Shown here: piece by piece, positions 9,300-17,263 of the stretch
Layout: each line of letters begins with the position of its first letter
Numbering within the stretch: the first letter of the stretch is position 1
Source: Echinostoma caproni
Taxonomy: Eukaryota > Platyhelminthes > Trematoda > Plagiorchiida > Echinostomatidae
Length of the DNA stretch: 17,263 nt
Assembly (NCBI GenBank): GCA_900618425.1
Contig: UZAN01044777.1
Coordinates: 10,519-27,781, forward strand
Reading direction: 5' to 3'
The notes under the pieces: generated by a model
Seen by the model: the letters and a program-made list of their open reading frames with translations, nothing else
Databases searched by the model: none
What the model was told of the DNA's origin: nothing
Program-made: the position numbers and the translations under genes

Positions 9300-10110
9300 A
9301 ATCCACCCGCTCCAGTTCAGTGATTTGTGTTTTTCCAGGACTGTACATAGGTAAAACTCACTCAAATCTGATAAGAAACATGATGCTGTTTCATTATCTC
9401 CCGTCCTGCTGAAAATGTATGCCAAGCAACTTGATTCTGAGTTTTCTGGTTTGTGTGTCTTTTGAAAGTATCTCTGATGGCTGGAAAACTACGCGTGTAA
9501 CACCTATTCTCACGAAGGAATCTTTCAAATACCGACCAATTGCTTGCACATCAACACTATTGGAAGTTTTTGAAGAATGCTTCTAAACCGGATTACCCTT
9601 TTGTCTTTTGCTCAGTTTGCTTACAAGTCTTCGTTTACCACGGTTTATCCTCACAGGATAAAGGATGTGGAATTGTTTATTTAATTTTCCGTCATTGTGT
9701 TTTTGATCACTTGATCGTGGCGTTCTCTTACAATGTCTCATGGATTTCTACCCGGGACTCGACTCGTTTAATATACTGATTAATCACTTCTCACATAGGA
9801 CACAATTCGCTTTTCTTAACGGTAAATTTTCCTCCCCGCTGGAAGATAACTACGGGTTTTTTTCAGGGTCCTATTTTGTCGTCATCCTTTTGTTCGCTAT
9901 GCACAATCAGCCATCCTATCTTTCTCAACATTAGCACATGCAAGTACACTGATAACATGGTGGTGGTTGTCCTTCAACTGACCCTGACATTTTCCGCTAA
10001 CTTCAGGACTGTCTAAATCAAATTTTTGTTCGATTTGCTAACGTATAGATAGATCTCTGCAGCTTAATGACGACAAATGTACGGATGTTACTTTTCGCCT
10101 TAGAATAGCT
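9300..10110 (+). mobile_element. Second degenerate LINE (non-LTR retrotransposon) RT, different from the minus-strand one
   Basis: RT motifs run in order on the plus strand across several frames. SPVLLKMYAKQLDSEF (about 9400-9450) is followed by a stop, then ISDGWKTTRVTPILTK and YRPIACTSTLLEVFEE (9469-9580). Next come AQFAYKSSFTTV (9610-9645) and HFSHRTQFAFLNGKFSSPLE (about 9787-9845). After a frameshift the QGPILSSSF motif follows, then the catalytic box YTDN at 9945-9956 where YADD is expected, and LQLNDDKCTDVTF (10057-10095). The segment expected to carry DFSSAFD (about 9650-9760) is scrambled. Coding similarity fades near 10110, just before a SINE. Motif wording differs from the LINE at 2984-4110, so they are separate families or deeply diverged. 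Confidence 0.85.
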
Positions 10111-10174
10111 TATCATTATTAAACTCTTACCATAGATACCAAAAGCCATAGACAAGAATAACCCGTATTTGTGT

Positions 10175-10350
10175 GGGCGGTGGTGGCCCGGTGGTAACGT
10201 CACCAAATTGTCACCTCGTGGATGTGAGTTTGAATCCCACCACCACTGCCTAATTTCCCCCATTGTGTGTTGAATGGCAGCCCTTTGATTGGCCCCTTCC
10301 CCCTTCCTGAAAATTGTATATTCAATAAAAGGAAGAAAAAATGAAAAAAG
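10175..10350 (+). mobile_element. tRNA-derived SINE, copy 3
   Basis: The head has an A-box-like TGGCCCGGTGG (10184-10194) and a B-box-like AGTTTGAATCC (10227-10237). GGGCGGTGGTGG and CCACCACCACTGCC provide complementary ends of the tRNA-like part. The tail ends CCTTCCTGAAAATTGTATATTCAATAAAAGG and an A-rich run, shared with copies 1 and 2. The body between them is more divergent and shorter. It immediately follows the LINE 3' part at 9300-10110. Confidence 0.75.
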
Positions 10351-11292
10351 ATGATCAACGGGTGTTCCAGTTAGTAGCATTCAACTGTGAATGCTTTTCG
10401 CACACGGATTCCGAGCATCAAGCGGACCGGATGAGCATTTGTATCAGACATTAAGACACAATTATACTAGATGAGATGCCACTAAACGAACCTGACAGAA
10501 GCTCGAAGAGAGTTCGTTGCGATGACCTGCTCTGTGTGAGGTCGTATAAGTACCGCGGTCAGAAATTGAAACGGCATCATGGGAATGGGGAAACTCACCA
10601 TCTTTAGCCTCCGCAAATTGATCAAGCTTCTGAGAGTTGAACCTGTTTACCGTCTCCTGAGCAGAAAGTAAGAGATTAATCTTTGGTAAATAGCCGTACT
10701 GTCTGTCTCGTCCATTCAACAAACATCGATTGGAGTTTATGAGACTCATTCCGGTTCCTCTACGAAATGAACACCGACGAACTGTGTGTGGGTTTGGAGC
10801 GAGCATTGAAGAAGTCCCTCTCGAGAGACAAACAATGTGAATGAACTAAATGAACCAATGAGTTAATATAATCACCATGCACGTATAATCGCCGAATGCG
10901 TTGTTAAAAGCATATCTCTGAAAGTAAGAAAAGTATTTTAGTGACGGAAAAATGAAGCACAGTGGAATTTTAATGCAAATTTGGGAGTTGGGATCTGATA
11001 TCTGTTGATGGAGTCGTCGACAGACGAAATTGTGAACACATATAGCTGCTGTTAACTGCAACTGGTATGAAGATCTTCTAGGCAGGGGAGAAATCCGCAT
11101 AAGGTCCTGCCAGGTCTCATACCTGTTTTGTTTGCTTTGAGGGGCATGAGTGGACCAGCAGTCCAAGAGTTGAAATTTGACCACAATGGATCTCAATGGA
11201 ACGTGCATTGCAGCACGGTGGATTGCTTTCTCGTGTGCATGCAAAGCAATGTTCTGAAGAGATATATGTTGTCCCCGTACACGATAAAATGT
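10351..11292. other. Anonymous region with one weak minus-strand exon candidate
   Basis: Apart from the candidate exon at 10599-10656, there are only unrecognised ORFs. The 132-codon one on the minus strand (11244-10846) is the longest open frame in this part but is interspersed with low-complexity residues, lacks a recognisable domain, and overlaps ORFs in other frames. I do not call it a gene. Confidence 0.3.
10599..10656 (-). CDS. Weak candidate exon of an unrecognised gene
   Basis: On the minus strand a good acceptor (CTTACTTTCTGCTCAG) precedes 58 nt that end in a consensus donor (GATG then GTGAGT). The open frame reads ETVNRFNSQKLDQFAEAKD plus one base. The peptide is charged and helix-friendly. 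I recognise no family, and no second exon on this strand supports it. Two good splice signals around an open frame this short can occur by chance. Confidence 0.2.
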
Positions 11293-11330
11293 GATGTTGT
11301 GAGATACATCTCACATTTGTGAGTAGTTCG
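11293..11330 (+). repeat. Dispersed 38-bp repeat, copy 1, with alternative hairpins
   Basis: It matches 12688-12725 at 32 of 38 positions, same orientation. It contains the perfect 18-nt inverted repeat TGTGAGATACATCTCACA (11298-11315). A second TGTGAG follows, so the central CTCACA could pair with either flank. Confidence 0.6.
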
Positions 11331-12164
11331 CAAAAGGATGCGATTGGTGGTTTCTTTCAACCGGTAAGAATGAACAAAATCTGTTGGAATGAATTTCTTT
11401 ATTCCCTATGTTAACTACAGGAATGCGCATCTATTCTTGAACAGTTTAATTACCATATTGTGTGCGCGTGGGAATTCTGAAGAGTTATTTTGTTTCATGG
11501 ATGTCAATTTACAGATACCCTGACGGCCATTCATAATTAACAACTATCTTCGTCCCGGCACCGTCTTGTGGATTCATAACACTGGTAACAAAACCTGAGA
11601 CAATTATTTCGGTGAGCCTAAGAGAACTTAGTCGATTCGTATACGAACCTGATCAGACTCTGTGAATGAATGTTTTGTAGAGGATTCGACATCAGGAATA
11701 AGATAGACTAGGCTAATGTGATGTTCAGCCACCAGGTTTTCCAAGCAGCATGTCAAAAATACCTCTCCACACGGATATGTTAATCAGAAGGTAATTCAAA
11801 GACTTCTTTTTGTTTCAGTATTCAATTCTTTATATCTGTGATAATATGCACCGATCGCGTACCACGATTGATGTATTGATGGAATCAAATGAAACTATTA
11901 GATAAAACCCTTTCATATTCGACTGGAGGTAATCTTTCTATCATTCAAACTATTTATCACATCCAGGATCTCGTGAAACCCGCCCCCCCCCCGATAACGA
12001 GTTTTATAAACATTCAACTGCCCAAAATGACATTCAAATATAGTTAAAATTGTCACATCGATTCTACTGATTTGAGTCTACTATCCACATTAGTTTTGAA
12101 CCAATTGTAATTTGTAATTGCGTTGCTTGTCCCAGCACCGGGATCTGACATCTCCCATTTAGTG
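11331..12164. other. Anonymous AT-rich region, no supported gene
   Basis: I find no ORF with recognisable content and no repeat beyond a run of ten C at 11983-11992. Confidence 0.4.
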
Positions 12165-12183
12165 GCTTGGTTGATAACCAAGC
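12165..12183. repeat. Perfect 8-bp stem hairpin
   Basis: GCTTGGTT and AACCAAGC flank a 3-nt centre GAT. It is isolated. A weak resemblance of the surrounding minus strand to a tRNA-like head is not enough to call a SINE. Confidence 0.6.
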
Positions 12184-12316
12184 GATAATTCAGAGGAAAC
12201 CATATGTATCTAGCACATGCCATCTTTCAATATAATGTGGAATGATTGCAGACCGGGATGAGGATGCTGGTGTTGAGGTGTGCTCCGATCTGGAATCGTT
12301 GTTCGCGGAGGTTACG

Positions 12317-12393
12317 TAGTCAGGCTAGGCAACATCATCATACGTTGCATTGAATGAATGAAGTTGCACTGATGGTGTTCCCTAGTCTGACTA
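12317..12393. repeat. Imperfect inverted repeat, arms about 25-30 nt
   Basis: The left arm from 12317 (TAGTCAGGCTAGGCAACATC) pairs with the reverse complement of the right arm ending at 12393 (TAGTCAGACTAGGGAACACC). There are about four mismatches over the first 25 nt. The loop is roughly 15-25 nt. No flanking duplication is evident. Confidence 0.6.
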
Positions 12394-12687
12394 TGGAACA
12401 TCTTCTAGCTCGCAGAACGCACCAATACTAAAATTTCATCCTTACTAGACACCTGGTGAATGCCTTGATGAACATCGTGGATGCTCCGGTACATTGCACA
12501 GTTTGGATTCATATCAGACAGTTTTCACATCATGAAGAAAACACGTCGGTTGACAACCACGAGAATCCAGCGCTCAACTAAGTGATGTATAAGAGTGTGG
12601 CCTTCTCATAAACACTATTGGAAGAAAACCACTAAAAAACCGGACAACTCATCGAGGTTTTTTTCCAGAGACGTGAGTTTCACTACC
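12394..12687. other. Anonymous region, nothing recognised
   Basis: I find no coding, repeat or RNA feature that I can support. Confidence 0.4.
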
Positions 12688-12725
12688 GATGTTGTGAGAC
12701 ACTACTCATTTTTGTGAGTAGTTTG
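12688..12725 (+). repeat. Dispersed 38-bp repeat, copy 2
   Basis: Matches 11293-11330 at 32 of 38 positions. The left-hand stem of copy 1 is broken here. Instead ACTACTCA (12701-12708) pairs perfectly with TGAGTAGT (12715-12722) around a TTTTTG loop, so each copy keeps a hairpin, though not the same one. Confidence 0.6.
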
Positions 12726-13950
12726 TGAACTTCAAGAAGTGGTCTTTGGATTCCCAAGGTATCCACTAGTAAATCGAGGTATTTACTTTTGCAACAGAAG
12801 AAGAGGTAAACAGGCTGGTAGGATGGCGATCTGCAATGAAAAGAAGATCACGAAAATATCCACTGCTTGTTGCAAATCAGGTATTTTGTTCAGTGTAATC
12901 TTCTATCTTCTTCGGCTGGGCAGTCTATCTCGTCCCGGTTCTGTCTGTTGAATATATAACAGCAGTAGTGGTATTCCGTGACGGATGCATCGTTCTCAAT
13001 CAGACATAATTTAGTAAACGTACTCGTAAACTTTATATAGGCGTCACAAAATTCCATGGTGAACCAGCAATGTAAAATGGTGCTAACCAGTGCGAGTTAG
13101 TCTTGTGATAATCAATAGTAAACACTGAATCAGAGCTGATACAATCGATTATGGGGAGAGATCGGTGCAAATGAAAGAAAGCCCTGAGTGCATATTCTGA
13201 TTAAGAACACCGCGATATGTCATTATTCACCTTGCTGATTCGCTTTTATTCAACCACCATTTCGACCCTCGAAGTTCGACTATTGCACAATCTCACAATA
13301 AACACGCCGTGCACATTAGAACGTGAACAGACCATCACGTCCTCTCCAATCCCTCTCTCATCGACGAGAATTTGCAATTCGAAAAAGAAAATCCCAATTG
13401 GACCAGATTACAAGTCAGGCAGAAACAATGTGTCTGTGCGTTATCTTTGTATGTGAAACCTTTTTCCTATCACTCGGCTGATCTCAACCGGACAAAGAGA
13501 AGGACATATGTATACACACATTTATCAGTAGACATGGGAAAAGATTTTCCCTTAGACACAACTTTTTACGCTTACATGAGTAAAAAACGATACAATTGGA
13601 TCGGGAAGAGCACAGGCTACCGCAAGAACAGACAGGTAAACAATTATAAAGCTTTGTAATCACGTTCTGATAGAATTTCTCATCACTTGTATCTGTCTCA
13701 ATGTGATCGGGTTCGGTTAGTGTTGGAATTTCCTATGTATTATTGGTGTGTGTCTGTGTATCGGTAACTGGATAATAAGCTCAGGCCTGTTTGGGTTACG
13801 TAACACCTTCCCCCTCAACAGGGTTCGCATTTGCAAAACTATGAGCAGAGCATACTCTGGAAGGAATATTTCTACATTCCAGATGAATTAGTGGTAGTAT
13901 GATAGTATTCTAAAGTACTGAAAGTCGGTTACCTTAGCTCGGGTGAACTA
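12726..13950. other. Largely anonymous region with one weak exon candidate
   Basis: Several plus-strand ORFs of 70-95 codons occur (12739-12951, 13217-13456, 13372-13659), none with a recognisable domain. The only splice-like segment I can pick out is 13556-13635. Confidence 0.3.
13556..13635 (+). CDS. Weak candidate exon of an unrecognised gene
   Basis: An acceptor with a short pyrimidine tract (GATTTTCCCTTAG) and a donor CAG then GTAAAC bound 80 nt that are open in the frame reading TTFYAYMSKKRYNWIGKSTG and YRKNRQ. The frame continues open on both sides, which weakens the exon argument. The starting phase does not follow directly from the candidate exon ending at 5932, so at least one further exon would be needed to link them. 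No family is recognised. Confidence 0.15.
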
Positions 13951-14240
13951 AATTCTATTTCGCCTGTTCACCCAGCTTTGCAATTTGTTTGCAAACGTTT
14001 CATCACCAGCCGAGGTGACATCATCAGTGCTTGAAAGTGATAGTCTACTGTTTGTATCCGTTCGTTTATATACGTGTTGTTCTCCAGCGACCATTGTTGT
14101 CCCGTGTTCGACTCGGTTCGCTGTTAAACTGGTGCGTAGGGGTGAGGTTGGTAGGGCAGGTGGATGGACCACCACCTCGGTTGGTGATGAAACGCTTGCA
14201 AACAAATTGCCAAGCTCGGCGAACAGACGAAATAGAATTC
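13951..14240. mobile_element. Foldback (MITE-like) element with 67-bp terminal inverted repeats
   Basis: The arms 13951-14017 and 14174-14240 are inverted copies that match at 61 of 67 positions without gaps. Shared core stretches include GCAATTTGTTTGCAA and CGTTTCATCACCA. The 156-bp middle is single-copy in this window. No transposase is encoded inside. An 11-bp direct repeat AGTATTCTAAA flanks it at 13904-13914 and 14241-14251. It abuts the right arm but lies 36 bp outside the left one, so it is only a possible target duplication. A third arm-like sequence at 16386-16454 shows that the arm is dispersed. The transposition class is unknown. Confidence 0.75.
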
Positions 14241-14424
14241 AGTATTCTAAAATATTTAGAGGATACACATATTCCATGTGAGTAATGGAGAATTTTATTC
14301 AATTTCAAAGGGGAAATTCGTCGAGTGAATGGCAAATGAAGCATGAACTGAAAAGCTAGGAAACACGGTATAGCCTTTTTCTACCTGGTTGGGTCTCGCG
14401 GGAAGATGGAAAATGAAAAACGGT

Positions 14425-14600
14425 CTAATCAGCTGACCGGTGACCGAGTAGGTAGCATGCTTGCGTTCTACCTATGACGTTCCGGGTTCGATCCCTGTTG
14501 GGGCGCTGGATTTGCACTGCTCATAAGACCTAAACAAGTCGAAGCAGCTGTCCAATGCTTCCTAGCCTTTCTGATCACGCTTCATTTGCTATATACTGGA
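14425..14600 (+). mobile_element. tRNA-derived SINE of a second type
   Basis: An A-box-like TGACCGAGTAGG (14441-14452) and a consensus B box GGTTCGATCCC (14485-14495) lie in the spacing of an internal pol III promoter. The 5' and 3' ends of the tRNA-like part do not form a convincing acceptor stem, so a functional tRNA is unlikely. The body after the B box (TTTGCACTGCTCATAAGACC and on) differs from that of the other three SINEs. The 3' end is uncertain, and only one copy is in this window. Confidence 0.55.
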
Positions 14601-15786
14601 CGAAGTTTCCCTTTGAAATACACATTCATTAGAGGCGTGAATTCCTCAAAATGGGTTCAAACCTGATTAACTGTTTGTTCACTGTAAAACTTTCCTCATG
14701 AAATGGATAAATGAACTTCCTTTTTCTCGAAGCCGATTAATGTTGAGTTAGTTGTTTGATTGTGTGTATGTGTGTGCTGACCGATTTCCAGTGGGCTTGT
14801 GCATTGCGATGGGTGAGTTGCGTCACTCATTGTTAGTGAATTCTGATGTTTGTGCAATAATGTCGCTTTGAATGAATTGGATGGGTCAACTCGATCGCGA
14901 CAGAAAAACTTCTCCATTAGTTTGGTTCCTTAGGCTCTACTGCTACAAATACAATTTGCCTAAACTAAATGCTACGTTACCTGAAGCGCATCCCATTAAC
15001 ATTAGACAGTGTTTCATTTTATTCGTAAATTTCTTAAATTAGATAGATATAAATAGATATTCGTTCGATTGCTTTTTATTTCATTGTTACATCTCCGCAT
15101 GCAATCACAGGTTTTTTTTTCAGGAACGAGCGGCTTGCGTAGATTTCAACTCACGCAAGGAATGCAGCACGCATCNNTGGTGCAGTCAGTATACACCATA
15201 CAAAGATGTGAAAGGCCGTACAAGCCCAGTTTCAAATCCGATCAAAATGCCCGAGCTCTGCATCTGGGTATTGCTTGAAAAAAGATTTTGTTTTTACTCA
15301 CTCATTCATGAAATTCATGCTGTAACTCATTGTGCGTCATGAGTAAACACGCGGCGCTCTACTCGTTCAAACAAACATCAACCGTTCACCACTGAACTTT
15401 CTTTACTAATTTTGCTTTCTCTTTTGTTACAATGCTACACGCCTTGTCCGATTCACCTTGGACTCTTTCCCCCCGCCCCAAACCCCCGGTCTCACTCTCT
15501 TTCTAAACCGCTATTTTAGACTAGCATTCACCTGAGATTATTGCTTGCAAACCCCTTCTGCAATCTCGTTTTATTCCTTGTTCCTAGCTTTTTTACATCA
15601 CCCATATCTGCTGTATTCTGGCAGAAAGGGTCTTCTCTATTTGGAGCGTCTTGTCATTTTCATGGACCATTTTTGTCAACTTCGATTCATCATTCAAAAT
15701 TGGTCCCACCTTTCTGACGTAATCTGATTTATTAGGTAGGGCTTAAGCTTGAATCTACTCTGGTTAACACATGTTATTAATATTAG
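14601..15786. other. Largely anonymous region with a Cys-rich exon candidate
   Basis: TG-rich sequence occurs near 14759-14777. A minus-strand ORF (14917-14696) is His/Thr-rich because it reads that repeat. No gene is supported except possibly the segment at 15124. Confidence 0.35.
15124..15342 (+). CDS. Weak candidate Cys-rich exon, possibly terminal
   Basis: A strong acceptor (GG, eight T, then CAG) precedes a frame that runs about 72 codons from GAACGAGCG to a TGA at 15340-15342. The first part reads ERAACVDFNSRKECSTH, an ambiguous codon (N at 15176-15177), then WCSQYTPYKDVKGRTSPVSN. Three or four Cys within 25 residues suggest a small disulphide or zinc-binding unit, but the spacing fits no family I can name. 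No good donor lies in the frame, so it would be a last exon. No poly(A) signal is obvious just downstream. It could be chance. Confidence 0.22.
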   Translation, partial: ERAACVDFNSRKECSTHXWCSQYTPYKDVKGRTSPVSNPIKMPELCIWVLLEKRFCFYSLIHEIHAVTHCAS

Positions 15787-15999
15787 AGTACCAAATGGTG
15801 GATAAACGGATTAATAGCGGAACAACATATAAAGAAACTAAGAGAGTTACAACGGAACACGGAAGTTATCATAACGAAACCGGACAAGGGATCCGGTATC
15901 GTCTTACCGAATAATTCAGATTACGCCAGGAAGGTAGCGAAAATTTTGAATGCTGAATCGAACAACTGTATTCTCGAATGCCATATTCTCTCCTTCTGA
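15787..15999 (+). mobile_element. Penelope-like element fragment (N-terminal RT region)
   Basis: An open frame of 70 codons, too short for most gene callers and without a start codon, reads EQHIKKLRELQRNTEVIITK and then PDKGSGIVLPNNSDYARKVA. The block (I/V)IT(K/R)PDKGSG(I/V)V followed by a DY and a K-x-x-x-ILN stretch is the hallmark preceding the RT core of Penelope-like retroelements. In complete elements it is followed by RT and a GIY-YIG endonuclease. Here the frame stops at 15997-15999 and neither is found downstream, so this is a short orphan piece. Similarity probably ends by about 15965. Confidence 0.8.
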
Positions 16000-16385
16000 T
16001 TTTAGCAGTCTACCTCCACTCACCTATTACGGTTATACACAACACGTGTCTTCGGTTCGGTTTCTCTAGGTTATGCACAGTGCCGGCAAAGAAGAGTCAT
16101 GTGATCTGTCCAAGCCGATTGTGTTTTTTCTCTCTACCCATATGGTTCGTTTAACACCATATATAAGACATTTAAACTTCCGCGACAAATGCAGTGCATC
16201 TTGATGATCCCTAGAAACGTGATAAACAAGTATTAAAGTGAATATGCAAGTAAACCATTCCCTTGGGTGATAATATTTCCAGAAGCACGAGAATTCTGCA
16301 TGTTGGTTGTTTTGTGATTATTTCTATTGTTATTATTTTAGTATTATTTTATGATTTAAACCAATCACAGATATCAACAAAATAG
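16000..16385. other. Anonymous region after the Penelope-like fragment
   Basis: I looked for continuation of the RT core in all three plus frames and saw none. No other feature is supported. Confidence 0.4.
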
Positions 16386-16500
16386 ACACTTTCACCTATT
16401 CACCGAGCCCGGTAATTTGTTTGCAAACAATTCATCACCAACCAAAATGACATCTTGTTGTAAAAAAACCTTGGCGAATAGTTGAAAATAAAATTTAATT
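16386..16500 (+). mobile_element. Deleted derivative of the foldback element
   Basis: 16386-16454 aligns with the left arm of the element at 13951 and slightly beyond it (ATTTGTTTGCAAAC, TTCATCACCA, ATGACATC). At about 16468-16500, CTTGGCGAATAG and AAATAAAATTTAATTC resemble the opposite arm in inverted orientation, without the 156-bp middle. It reads as the same structure with its centre and part of one arm lost. Similarity of the second arm is weak. Confidence 0.55.
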
Positions 16501-17263
16501 CACCCCGGCTGCGAGAAATTTGTCAAACAAAATATACTTGACAACAGGTGTCCTTCGTTGCTTATTCCCAAGTAAAGTAGCACCTAAAAATGTAAAGTCA
16601 ATCTGGTAAATTAGATCGCTACTGCTTACCATGACCGAAAACGTATAAAGTATGGTCGGGCGATAACCATCTGAAATTTGAACTCAGGGGTCTGTAAACC
16701 AAGCCGTATTAGTAGTCGACCGGGGTTAAGTCATCTCTTTGGATGACACTACCCACCCACCTACCCCTTCCCAACCAGGCGCTCATTTGTCCAATTGGAT
16801 CACTGCTGAATTCGCTCCAATTATATTTGTTCTTATTCTGACCCGAGACTAGTTCCAAACATGTGTCACAATTACGGTCATTGTATTTAACTCAAAATAT
16901 CTTCCGGAAAGTCGCCAACAGGTTCGGGTGCGGAACAGAGAGGTAACTGTGTCTCCTTTCTTGGTTGNCGGCTTTCTGTGCAGACACCATTTTGAACAAA
17001 TTTGTACCAGTAATTCTGATTGGTCCTCGTTTGAGCCGGCTGACACACTGGTAACACACACGCACACACAAACCTTCATCCGTGGGGATCCAAGTTAAAA
17101 TCCCGGTCGGGCCGTTGAACATCAGTACAATAGTTATGAGCTCTGATAGAAGCCGAATTCGGATCTATTGGACTTCTCGGGAGCGTAGTTCACTGAATGA
17201 ATTGGGGAATTCTGCGGGCAAATCAAATCAATTAAGTGAACAGTGAGGTTGCATTTTTTTATA
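16501..17263. other. Anonymous region, no supported gene
   Basis: A short CA-type microsatellite lies at 17053-17071. Overlapping minus-strand ORFs of 60-76 codons (17122-16849) occupy three frames of the same stretch, include the microsatellite and an N at 16968, and match no family I know. Confidence 0.4.

Noticed and set aside
9117..9425. 102-codon minus-strand ORF as a gene
   Set aside because: Its upper part is antisense to the LINE RT start on the plus strand, where motif order gives a better explanation.
10018..10380. 120-codon minus-strand ORF
   Set aside because: It is the antisense of a LINE tail plus a SINE.
10846..11244. 132-codon minus-strand ORF as a gene
   Set aside because: No recognisable domain, no convincing splice sites or start context, and competing ORFs occupy other frames of the same stretch.
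12121..12183. Minus-strand tRNA-like SINE head
   Set aside because: A GATCCC-like stretch and a hairpin are present, but their spacing is too short for A and B boxes and no tail is visible.
13372..13659. 95-codon plus-strand ORF as a complete small protein
   Set aside because: Composition is not distinctive, another frame overlaps it with a similar length, and the only splice-like signals fall inside it; kept only as a weak exon candidate.
16849..17122. Three overlapping minus-strand ORFs as coding
   Set aside because: They read the same sequence in three frames, include a CA microsatellite and an N, and match no family I know.
1..17263. CRISPR array, operon, bacterial promoter or riboswitch
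   Set aside because: No regularly spaced short direct repeats or prokaryotic gene organisation are seen; the sequence is eukaryotic in character.

Overview
This window looks like repeat-rich, gene-poor DNA from an animal genome. It has eukaryotic hallmarks: candidate spliced exons, tRNA-derived SINEs, two LINE relics, a Penelope-like fragment and a Ty3/gypsy relic. There are no operons, no bacterial ribosome-binding sites and no long intact ORFs. The mix of repeats would suit a parasitic flatworm (digenean trematode), but that is an inference from repeat content, not from a diagnostic gene. Ambiguous bases (7225, 15176-15177, 16968) point to a draft assembly.

Layout. 1-2614 (+): the internal part of a decayed Ty3/gypsy LTR retrotransposon, in the order zinc knuckles, protease, reverse transcriptase, RNase H, integrase. 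It is cut by the left window edge and lost after the start of the integrase core. 2984-4110 (-): a decayed CR1/jockey-like LINE. 5143-5932 (+): two phase-compatible candidate exons of an unrecognised host gene. 7034-7669: two copies of a tRNA-derived SINE in tail-to-tail inverted orientation, bracketed by a perfect 20-bp inverted repeat. 9300-10110 (+): a second, different LINE relic, followed directly at 10175 by another SINE. 10351-13950: mostly anonymous sequence with a few hairpins, a dispersed 38-bp repeat and weak exon candidates. 13951-14240: a foldback element with 67-bp inverted arms, whose deleted relative lies at 16386-16500. 14425-14600: a SINE of a second type. 15787-15999 (+): a Penelope-like reverse transcriptase fragment.

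How the parts relate. Every mobile element is broken by frameshifts, stops or truncation, and both LINEs have lost the second catalytic Asp of their active-site box. This is a graveyard of several element classes, most likely intronic or intergenic, with at most a few small exons between the insertions. I found no intact autonomous system. The most unusual structures are the foldback element, whose two strands encode related peptides, and the inverted SINE pair.
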